Shown in pieces: positions 1 to 11,200 of a stretch of 64,000 nucleotides of DNA. The notes under the pieces are model-generated. The model was not told where the DNA came from. It saw only the letters and a program-made list of their open reading frames with translations, and ran no database searches. The DNA comes from Apostichopus japonicus (lineage: Eukaryota; Echinodermata; Holothuroidea; Aspidochirotida; Stichopodidae): NCBI RefSeq assembly GCF_037975245.1, contig NC_092568.1, forward strand, positions 21,788,501 through 21,852,500, read 5' to 3'. The first letter of the stretch is position 1. Each line of letters begins with the position of its first letter. The translations under genes were made by a program, and so were the position numbers.

Positions 1-527
1 TGAGCTAAAGCATCAAAGATGGTCAAATTTAGATATAATCACAGTTCAAGTATCTCCATCCCCCTCCCCCCCCCCCTCCTGCCAGTGGTGAAGTCTGTCT
101 GTTGCAATGATTGACTCTTTCCCCACAGATTCCAGTTGTATAGGAGACTACCCAAATATTGAAATATACAGAAAAGTCGGGCAGGCACCTCAATTCATGA
201 CAATTTCTAGCCATACACAGGCGCGGCGGAACGGAAAAATTATTGGGGGGGCTAATGTGTGGAGACTATCTAAGCGGAGCGCCACCATCGGTTGGCGCGG
301 AGCGTACAAGAAAATTTTGGTTTTTTTTCAAACCCCCAGATGGCCGGAAACGGCACTTTCCGAGTGTTTTATGCTGCGAATACCTAGCCCTAAAATATGG
401 GTCTCAAGCCTGCAATTTCTCAGATTGCACGTAAAAGTCTGTAAAAACATTGTAATTTGTATATTCGATGGTTTTTTAAGAGAGTAGCTATCACTCGTAG
501 TGTACTCGCAAAGATGTTTTTGAGTGT
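1..527. other. Repeat-rich flank, no gene
   Basis: No exon is recognisable. There is an 11-C run at 66-76. A segment at 264-320, containing CTAAGCGGAGCGCCACC and GGTTGGCGCGGAGCG, closely matches 597-649 inside the neighbouring MITE. It is therefore probably the remnant of a related element whose ends I could not define. Confidence 0.55.
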
Positions 528-535
528 AGTAAGGG

Positions 536-938
536 CAGTGGCGGAGCTAGAGTATTGGTCAGGGAGGGCAAGAATGGTCTGTAGGGGCGCTTTCGACACT
601 ATCTAAGCGGAGCGCCACCACAGGTTGGCGCGGAGCGTACAGAAAATTTTTGAGTAAAGTTACTCCCTAGATTGCAGGAAATGACCCTTTCCGGGGCCTT
701 GCTAATTTGCAGATAAACGGAGAATAAATAGGTGTCGTCGCCATTTTGTCGGAAAATTACACCAACAGAATATGACAAATGTCAATAGGTATATGAGAGC
801 GCAATAAAATAGTCAAAAATCGCGAATAAGTAAAAAGTAGTGAAAAGCTGAAAAGGGCGCCAGCAGTCCATTTGAGTCCGTCAGTGGGGGGGGGGAGGCA
901 TCCGCCCCCTGACTGTATATATGGACGCTCCGCCACTA
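536..938. mobile_element. hAT-type MITE, copy A (CAGTGGCGGAG family)
   Basis: The ends are inverted: CAGTGGCGGAGC on the left and GCTCCGCCACTA on the right, with the last base mutated. An exact 8-bp target-site duplication AGTAAGGG flanks it at 528-535 and 939-946. An 8-bp duplication with CAG-type termini is the hAT superfamily signature. The element is 403 bp and has no transposase ORF, so it is non-autonomous. A shorter copy lies in the opposite orientation at 16963-17239. The subterminal segment 605-625 can fold (GCGCCACC against GTTGGCGC). Confidence 0.88.
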
Positions 939-946
939 AGTAAGGG

Positions 947-3900
947 ATGTTGGAGAACTGGCTGAAATGAGGCAAGTCATTGGCCTAAGACGAAGTTGTG
1001 TTACGCTTACCGGTACTCACACTCACTGCTTCCACTGCGTGAAGACGCGGTTGGGGTGACAATGTGGTCTATAGCCAGGGGACGGGCCGAGGGTCCCCCA
1101 GCAATTACTAAAATTATTACACCTATAGAGTATACGTGTGCATCGGACAGATCGACAAGTATGCATTGAAAAATGGGCAGATGCACGTTTCGGAGCCTTG
1201 GTAAATATTGGGGGGGCTTATCATGCATTTGCCCCCTCAACTTTTTTATACGTGTAGATGAAATTAAGCACAGCAAGGCCTTCAGTGTGTGCGTTCCATG
1301 GAAATGTCTGATTCTTACACTGACACCAATTGAAGATGGAAAGAGAAATGGAAAAAAATGAAAATGCAATTTTTTTTAATATGTATTTTCACGATAAATC
1401 ATACCATAGAACACAATGTGTAAGAAGAGAAGCTTTAATTCTATGTAGTTCACAAGTTATTAATTGAGATATGTCAATTCTAGTCATAGAAAAACAAGTT
1501 TTTTCTTCATAAGGGGTATGCCAGTGGCTGAAGTAGATTTTTTGCTAGTAAATGCTAGAATAAGAAAAATTATATTTTCATTTTGAAGCAAAAAACTTGC
1601 ATATGTTTGTTGTGAACAGTTAAATGGCCCATTAAGTAAAATCAGAAACAGGATATAATTTACTGGGTTTAAATCCACTTAGAAAGTAGAAACATTTTCA
1701 ACACTCCATGTTAAGAAAATTTCAGCCATTTCTGGAGAAATTAACTGATGCATAAACATGGTAGTCTTGAGAAATGTTAAAATCTGAGAAAATACAGGAA
1801 CATTTCATATTAAAGCTAATATTTGTTGTACAAATCTGATATGCCATGGCATGACCTTACTATTTAATCAGGTACAATCTTTTAATTTAATTTTAATTCA
1901 TCCGAGTATGGACAGAGATTAAATGCCGCTTAAGAATCACATTAACATCCAGAAGGAGAAATTTAATAGTCTGTATTACTCACCGAGGGAAGTATGCACA
2001 GGTAAACCAATGAGGGAAATTGACCACAAAATTATGAATAGTGTTAGAAGAGAAAAGAAGTTATTGGCTAAGTAAATACGATGTGTAAAAGTAAGTTGGC
2101 CTGACGTTTCGATCCTAGCAGGATCTTCTTCAAGGGCTAAAAGTAAAATACAATGACGAGATTTATCATTTGAAAAGGGCCAATTTCGGGCACATTTGCA
2201 GAGAATGACTAAGTAATAGAGAAATGAGATGCTTTAAGCCAGGAGGACAGTGCTCCCAACTGTCGTACTGTCCTGGCCTAACGCCGAAATCCTGCAACAC
2301 CATTTGTTTATCTGTCCTGAGAGCATGGAGAATCAGTTAATATATTCCTAACTTCAATTTTCTAACAACATAAATTCAAAAAGATGAAATATTTTGAGTC
2401 AACAAAGAAGGAATATCAATGAGTAATTTAAATAGAAGCTGCTTGACATTAAAGACAATGAATATTCCACTACACAACAGAGAAAAAGTAGGAAAGAGGT
2501 GATAACGAAAATTTGTGAGGAATCAGCTAGAACCGATGTATCACAATGCAAAATTGTTACATGTTGCTCACTTTTAAGAACAATAAATATCCAGAAATTC
2601 CACAAAAGAGAAAAGTGAGACAGAAAAGTTGAATTCTTTTAAAAATGTGAGCAACAATGACTGGAGTATCACCTAGGTGATAAACATTTGATTCAAAATT
2701 AGCCAAAATTATGTATTATATAACACCATAAAGAAAGGTACGATATTTTCTGCATGTGTCCGATTATCAGAACGATCAATATTCACAAACAAACTGTACT
2801 GAATCGATGGGGAGAAATAGTGTTCTGTATTAATTATAATAACTTGATACTATCACATCCTATTTCTGGCTTCAACAAAATTAAGGTTACAGTATAAACC
2901 AGCAAACATATACATATTTAATCATAAAATGAAGGAGAGAGAGAGAGAATTTAAACAGATCAATCGCTATGGTAACCAACTGACCAATCAATGCACTGAT
3001 CAATACAGCTAGCACATCCAAGACAGGTTTAATACAATAATAAAGTCCACCAATCCGGGTAGAGCAGGGATGAGATTCAAAATACACTGGGTGTGATTCA
3101 AATGTATCATTATTTCAGCCGAACAATCCTCAAGAAAAATGGGAATGCAACTAATTCTGCCAGCAATGGCAAGCAGGCTAAAAGTTGCTAAAGGTTTCCG
3201 AATTGCATTTGACCCTCAAAATTGTCAATGAGATGGAATACATTTATTGAATTGGAATTATTAGAGTAGTGCTTGACGAAGGCAGTTAAATGTTTAAGTT
3301 TTTTTCATCAGTTCACCTTTATTTGACATTCTGGCTAATTTAGAAGCAATATGACCTTTGACCTATCAAACAAATACTGCACACAAGCGTTTGAGCAAGA
3401 TGTGATTGTTATATCAAGTTTCCTATGAAATAGTGACCCATAAAAACTTAAAGATAAATCCTTGCTTTCTGTGGGTGAAACTGCAAAAGAGTAAGAATTT
3501 TTGTGAGACGGACAGGAAATTTCACAAATAGTTAGAAAAGGACTTATGAAAAGCCATTACATCAAGGATTGTTAAAATTGCACGGTAGCCAAGGTGAAAA
3601 TGACGGACGGACTTGTACACTAGATGAATAAAGAGAGAAAGAAATAGAAAAAAAATCTCAAGATTTTTCAGAGAAATGTTAAGTCATTAACATAGTGTCA
3701 AGGTTTAAAGATCAAAATTGAATTACATATTTAAAGAGAACAACATGAAGTTACATAATACAATGTCATATTTACCAAAGCTATAGAGAACTTACACTAA
3801 CATGAAATTATGTAGTGTTTGCATAAGATGTTTTGAAAATATTGAACAATAAAATTTTAACATATATTTTTGAAATGGAATCAGTAAAATATCAACACAT

Positions 3901-4465
3901 ATTACAGGCAGTTGGAGATGGGGAGGGAATTGGGAAGGGAATTGGGGGGGGGGGTTAGCGGAGGGGGTGAAATAGTGGAAAGGTGTATTCAAAGAAATAC
4001 ATATTTTTGTTCAGTGACTGGAAATCAGTCTCAACTATTGACTTCAACCTACATAAATGCTGTCATGATAAAGATCATTTTGAGAATAAATTGAATTGAC
4101 AATACTCCCCAAAACACATTTAGTAGTCTCCCACACCTCACTCTGTCCCTTACACTCCACTCTGCCCCTGGTCCTCTGTATCTTCCCATCAGTACCTTCC
4201 TGTTTTACAGTAATATCAGTAGCTGCCTACTAACCATTCCCTTCCAAAAGATACCATAGCTTTAAGAGGAATTATTTACACATTCCACCTGATGAATATG
4301 CAAACGTTTTTTCCCAATGCAGCATTTACAGCGGCCTGCACGATTTCAGGCTTGCCAGGACAAGGATTGGAATATTTTCTCTGCTAAATAATATCATAAA
4401 GTTTTGTTTGTTGATCTCCTAAATGTTAAGCTGTATGTGGGACATATGAAAGACTATTAGTACCA
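947..4465. other. Intergenic DNA left of CFAP36
   Basis: No exon with family resemblance or convincing splice sites was found on either strand. Short ORFs here are low-complexity or random. The stretch 1190-1250, with G7 and C5 runs, resembles TE debris. An (AG)n run lies near 2935-2950 and a G run with a GGGAATTGGGAAGG-like context near 3915-3965. The 3' UTR of CFAP36 may extend into the right end. Confidence 0.5.
2087..2150 (-). repeat. Foldback repeat with hammerhead-like core
   Basis: The segment shares AAGTAAGTTGGCCTGACGTT with the inverted-repeat element at 46287-46402. Read on the minus strand it gives TTGAAGA, a GATCC-TGCTA-GGATC hairpin, then GAAAC and GTC. That order resembles a hammerhead ribozyme core (CUGAUGA, stem II, GAAA) with two changes in the first box. 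Hammerhead motifs are known in Penelope-like and other retroelements. Whether this copy ever cleaved is inference. Confidence 0.4.
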
Positions 4466-4471
4466 TTTATT
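4466..4471 (-). terminator. Possible CFAP36 poly(A) signal
   Basis: AATAAA read on the minus strand, about 690 bp past the CFAP36 stop codon. A weaker ATTAAA lies at 4783-4788. Neither can be confirmed without transcript ends, and in AT-rich DNA such hexamers are common. Confidence 0.25.
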
Positions 4472-5156
4472 TCTCTTGTTTTTTAATTGTTCATCTTTTC
4501 TGTTTTTTGTTTCATTGTCAAAGGGTCATATTTTACAAATACATACTGAATATGACATAACGATTTGTGACAACTTTACGATTCACACTTGAAATTTACA
4601 AAATAACAAAAGATCTTACACAATCTTTTACAGCATTTAAAAAAAAAAAAAAATGAAATAATTAAGAACATTGTGAGTCAAAGATTAAATTGTTTCCAAC
4701 ATTATGCAGCTAAACAAGCTATAAACGACTCTGAATAAATATTTATGGATTATCTGATCTATAAAAATCAAATTCTAACATGTTTAATATATATGTATTA
4801 TTATTAAAGTTGACAACATTTCTTCCGTTGCCAACAACTGCAGCAAAAAATCCATTGTTTTACTGATACTGTGTGTGTACTCTTATTATTGTGTACCAAG
4901 ACATCAAAAGGACAACTAAAATCTCAACTTCGAAGAAATATTTTACGTTACAGAGAATACTCAATGAACCCTCCTCCACAGTCAGTCAGACACCCGCCTC
5001 CAAAACTCATCTCGAATTGCATCTCATCTCTGGAATGGAAATAAACCTATGGAGACGATCATTCTGCATTATGGGGTTCACTTTACAAGCGCTGTAACGT
5101 GTCATATTTTTAAGAAGAAGGACATTTTTTCTTAGAAAGCTCCACATTTGACAGGA

Positions 5157-5275
5157 TTATGACTTATTAATGACCTCCTGCTTGAGCCGTTCGGCAAGAG
5201 CCTTTCTCATAGCCAACGTTTTCTCTTGCTCTTCCTTAGACTTTGCTGCCATCCCACCGCTGCTACCATCCAATC
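5157..5275 (-). CDS. CFAP36 coding exon 9 and stop
   Basis: Residues 387-425 and TAA. After a short Gly/Ser segment it reads MAAKSKEEQEKTLAMRKALA then ERLKQEVINKS. The ALAERLKQEVINK end is nearly the vertebrate one (LLAEKLKEEVINK). The acceptor is CTGACAAG; phase 1 continues exon 8. Confidence 0.93.
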
Positions 5276-8200
5276 CTTGTCAGAAGAAAAAAACAAGAAG
5301 ATGGTTACGGCAAATGAATACATATATTAACAAAATAGGAAGATGGGACGGAAGAACTGTACTTAAAGCACACATTACACTGTAAGGTTTGGTGCAGTTG
5401 TGTCACAAACGTTGTTCAAAACATGGAGAATGTTTCGATATCGTCGGAAATGAAATATCACCGTGTACCATGGGCTTACAATGGTCTTGTACATAGGCCT
5501 GGCCTACTTGCTATACCTGAAAAGGGTTGTCATCTTATGAATAACTTTTTAATTACACCTTCTTACAAGACATTTCACAAAACTACTTTTGTGAATCTGG
5601 TGTAATTGAAAATGATTACAAATTTACTTTGAATGTAATGTAAAATATTGGAGTGTTAGCTCAGTGGTTAACGTCGGTGCCTTTCAATCAAGGTCCCGAG
5701 TTCGAGTCACTCCAAGATTAATGTATTTCGTCCAGTTACAGAGTTGTTGACAATTGACAATTCCTTGACACTTCTTAATCATGGACGTTAAATATGAATC
5801 TAAGAGACTGACTTCGGTCATCTTGCGGCTTTGATAAGCCAATGAGGCTTCTTCGCGAGTTCCTGCTTACAGGAGGATTTAAAATACATACATACAAATA
5901 TGAAGCCAAAAACCAGCTACTTTTTTATGATTATAGACATGTCTGTGCCTATTTATGTTCTAGTAGTATGGTTTCTTCCTACCTGAAGTAGCTTGTCTGG
6001 CAGCTCTAGCTGATTTAGGTCTCGACTTAGCTTCCTCCTCCGTGAATGTCGATAAATTCTTCTCTCTTTCTCTCTTCTTCAGAGCCAAGAGTTTGTCTCT
6101 CTGCTGTTTGAGATACTGTTCTCGTTTCTGGAGCTCGGCAGGACTAGACGATGCAAGGGCCTGTGGGGTTAAACAAAATGCTCCACTATGAATAAAGAAT
6201 AGCTGGTTTAAGTACACCAACTGTTAGTCCAGAATATAAAAAATGTTGCTTTCCACAACCATAAAGAATGTCTACAGAGGAGCCTAAACAATCAGTGACA
6301 AAATAAATTCTTAAACCTGATGAACCCTTTAAACCAGGGGTGGGCAACATTTTTGAATGAATGGGCCAGATAAAAGGAGTGAACATTTGACTGGGCCGCA
6401 CCTAACCAACGACCTGCTGTTGATTTCAAACCTTTGATTCCGAGGACTGTCAAGCAATAGGTGTGTGTATTTAATCTGTATTCACAAAGCATAATGTCAA
6501 TAGTTGATAATTAATGGGGATAATAGGCCTACCTGACAGTATCATTAGAGTCGATAAATTCTAAGCAGTTAGCTCGTTTTTTGTGATGATGTAAAATAAA
6601 TTGATTGTTTTCGTTTTCTTGAGACATCTCACAGGCCGAAAAATATTCACTGGCGGGCCGAATGTGGCCCGTGGGCTGAAGGTTGCCCACCCCAGCTTTA
6701 AACCCTTGAATTTGATTAACTCTAAAAACTCCTACTGTATACATCGCCATCAAACAGATAACTTACAGCAGCACGAGCAGAGACTTGAGACGAGGCCACG
6801 CTCTCAGATTTGGCCGAGCTTAGCCAATTGGCCGCTGCTTCTGCCCCGCTGACCGAAGAAGATGAGGCGGGAGTCTGAGAGATGGGGGGTGCCGACGTAA
6901 CAGACGATGGTTTGGTGCCGGCCTTTGAACTGCTCCCGGCACTGGTGCTTGGTTTCTGTTTGGTTAAAGGTGGGACAACTGCCTTCATCAATCAAATCGA
7001 ATTTAGTTTCACTACAGACAAATGTACATAACTTCTTGACATATGCTGAAAGTACATAGCCTAAGTGTTGAAAGATGCAATTCTATGCTTGACGTAATGT
7101 AGCTTTGTAAGACTGCTTCAGGGCATGCATTTAACCATAGAAAAGATGCAACTACAATGTATGACATACAACAAAACAGACTTTAAGTAATGTATTAATT
7201 AAACGGTTGTCTTTGATGGAATCAATTAAAGACAGGGCTGTAAGAGGCAACAAAACTAAGCATAGTCTAGGAGGACGAGTGCTTGCCAGTGCATCTCCCA
7301 GATGGGACAATATTTTCTGTACTGTAGTGTCATGTCCTGCTTCAGAGCACTCAAACTGTCAGTATGAGCAGTATGAATATCATGTTTCTATCAGATCAAG
7401 GTAGGGAACTGTTTGTACTGTCAATACCAGTGCTTTAAAGCATATTGGAGTACAGTTTAGCGAGGTATTAGCATTAGGAGATTGTCCCAACTGAATGAGT
7501 GCATCAAAGAAATGGTGAATAGTCATGACAAAGAAGGAATAAATACAACTTAAAAGAAACAGGCATTTGTGTTTGTGACATGAAAGCCCTCAACACACAA
7601 ATACATAAGTATAAATTGTATTGCCAGTGTTGCTGTATTAGTGTTGAAAAGTGAGCCAGTTGAAAAGAGTCACTTAAGAAACGATATCAGCAGGTAGCCT
7701 AGGTCAACAACACATTTAGGTCTGTTATACACGTAATGTCACATGGTCACTTGTATGTATATATGTATATTAGATCATCCTGCAAGCAGGAACTCGCGAA
7801 GAAGCCTCATTGGCTTATCAAAGCCGCAAGCTGACCAAAGTCAGTCTCTTACATTCATATTAAACGTCCATGATTGTTAATTGTCAACAACTCTGTAACT
7901 GGACTACATACATTAATCTGGGAGTGACTCGAACCGGGGACTTATGAATGGAAGGCACCTTATGATTGACAGAGACTTGTCGGCTAAAGAAAAAGAAACA
8001 GAACACTTACATCCACCTCCTTAAGGCTAAGATCAGAGGTACCAGACACAAGCTTCTTCACAGACTGAAAATAAGAAAAGAGCAATATTAAAAATGACTC
8101 ACTTTTAACGAAACCATTCCAAACTCTTTTCTCTCCAACATGAACTGAAGGGTCTTGAATCCAAGCTCGGGCAAAAAAAACATACAGATTTTGAGAACAT

Positions 8201-11200
8201 ATCATTTGTTCCAGGTACAGAGAGGAGGATGGCAGTCCTTAGAGAAGTATTATCTTACAAGATATCATAACTGAAAACAACCAGCATCAAATAAACTTGA
8301 GGTTTTGAGGACTTGAAAGTCCCATCAATTCGGAAACTGATGTCAATCATTTCAACTTGAACAATCTGTCTGGTATTAACCACATCTGACTTGAAGATGA
8401 TGCTTCCATAAAAAAAAAAATTAAAAAATTAAAACGAGGAAAGCCATTTATCAAACAATTCCTGAATTGCTACCAAGTGTGTGTAGATGTATAATAACTT
8501 TGACCATCTGGCAGTTTGCTATAAGCAGGATCTTTGTTTCAAAGATCACCTGACAAAGGTTACTTACAAATCAAGAAGTAAAATTTAGAAGCAAAGATGT
8601 TCTTTAGCTAATGTGAGATTGAAACCAGGAACTCTAAGACACCACCTCTGGTCTCCTACCCACTGAGTTATCCTAGCAAAAGGTTTGTGGTAACTATGTT
8701 ACACCATATCTTAATTTGTGAGGTGTATACCTCCCCCCCTCCAATCCCCAATGGGAAACAGCTCAGAAAATGCAGCTATTTAAATATTTGTAGTGAACAA
8801 TTTATTTGACATTTTCAAAATTGGTTTCAACACATAAATGTTGAACGAGATGTAAAATGAAGACAAATAAATGGCTACACACTGGATGAGAATTGTTGAT
8901 TCTGAGGTGAGATGCGATAATAAATGCACCCGAGAGTTGAATTGGATTGTATGACATGGTTTATACACGGACAGACGGACGTAGTGACGGACAGACGGAC
9001 AGATACACAGACGGACTCATACTACTATACGATAAGTCTGTGTGATACTAATGTTATTCATCCTTGCATAATATAAAGAGTTGAATCCTGCACAGACTAG
9101 CACACGCATGTACCTGGGCTCAGAGGATACTTCAGCAGAAGATGACAATAGTAACAAAAGGTGACAAAGGAAGGTGACAGGATTCAAAGAAAACTTACCT
9201 TTGAAGGCTTTGATTAAAATACAGCTTGGATAAAAGAGAGTAAGCCCTCAGGTCTTCCATACAAGAAATCTTCTATATACAATTGATCAAGACTGCTAAG
9301 CCTCGCAACAAATTTGCCTTAATTAACCACAAGAGAAATAAGGGGATTATATCTTTGTGAAGTAGTTAATGAATTGACATTCTTCAGAGAGTTGTCAAGG
9401 CAAAAACATGGACAACCGACTCTAATGTGATCAGTTTATATTTGGTTCATGGAAAAGGATTTCATGTCAAACCAAGATTTGACAGCATTAGCGAGATTAT
9501 AGACTGACGAAACGATATGAGTTCTAAAGTCTAAACTGATATATTTGGACTAACAAAATTTGAAAATCAGTACCGATAGAAAGAACAATTACAAATGACC
9601 CTGTAATTGAAACTTAGAAGAAATGTCACAAACCTTCTCCTTTAATTGGTTTGTGATAGCGAAGCAAGAGTTTGATTAAGCTCTGATGACATTAACATTC
9701 ACAGAGGCATGGAATACACGTCATGAAAGTGAACAGGTGATGCAAAGATATAGCAGAGTTGGTAACCATGGAAACCCAAGAATAGAATGTGCAGGAGTCA
9801 TGAACAATGCAATGACAGATGGAAAGCAAAAACTAATATAAAACATTGATGCAACCATGAAATGAAAGAGCATACATATATAAGTATGTATGTATACATA
9901 TATGTATATATGTATGTACATATGTCACATTGCCATGGGAACAATGTTAACTACTGTATATCATTTTTAATGGGCATGCATGCATGCAGTGCTGTTGTAC
10001 CTGATCACTGGTGGATTTTGACTGAGCATTGTGGACTCTTTTGTCTACCACATCTTGCTTACTGAGAAGAAGTGCCTGGCAAGAAAAACATATCACTTAA
10101 TGAACTCTGTCACTGATCAGAAACTGTAAGTGCGTCGTGTCAAAGGTTAATCAGAAATACTAACATACAAAGAAACAAAATACTAAAACAGGGAAGATGA
10201 CAAGATGTGATCTGTAACTCCCACCGTCCTTTGAGGACTTATCTGCCTTACGAAAAGATTTAAAAAAAACTACTTTAGTATCTAGTTGAAGAAAATTTGT
10301 TAAAACTGAAAACAGACAGAAAAACTCCCAAGCAAACCAAGGGGTTCGTGACAAAGTACACAAAAGTGGAGTAGAAAGAAATCTAGAAACATGTTGGAAG
10401 TTTGGATATAAACTGCTCAATAGTTATTGTATCTTGACTTTCACCTGGAAGCTTATTCCACAATTGGGGGGGGGGGGGGGGCCCCACAACAGCAAACAAA
10501 CGATCGCCATATACTTCCTGTATAAAAAAACTACTATCAGGTTTTACACTTGTAAAGCAGTTTTGACCTTTTTGAATAGCAGGTAAAAATTATCCCTTGA
10601 CACTGCAAAAGTATATTTAAGTCTTAATTATTCATAAATAATTGAGTATCTTTCACTACCTGATTCAAGAGGTCTTCCTCTTTCCTCTGTTCGGTCTTTA
10701 ACCGTACTTCTTCTTCCTTGCTGTTTGCTATGGCTTTCTCAAGGTCTTCATTGATCTCTTTGGAGTTCGCTTTCTTGTGTGCTTCGTGCTCTTCCTTTGA
10801 AATCCTACAAATACGAGTAGATTGGTAGACCGGTGATAACAATATACATCTGATATGAATGTGTTGTCGCATGTGATATGACGGGTCGTGAAGTGGAATT
10901 TTTCTGCTGTGTTGATCTTCATTACATTTATATATATATTTATATATATATATATAGAAATATATATAGAAATATATCTATATATGTAATATATTCTCTG
11001 TGTATATATTATACAGGGTATATCTGAGGAATATATGAATGTCAATATATTCGATACAATTGCCAAATGGGCAAATTGCTACACAAATGAGAAGGTGTAT
11101 AAAAAATCACAGATTCATCGTAATACTTTCAGTAAGTTAGGAGAATAATTACAAAAATAAAAAAGAACATACCCATTGCAACACAATATTTTGAAGCTAA

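Noticed and set aside
5650-5720. Functional tRNA gene
   Set aside because: The anticodon stem does not pair well, the head is followed by a repeated SINE body, and a sister copy lies nearby; it is a SINE.
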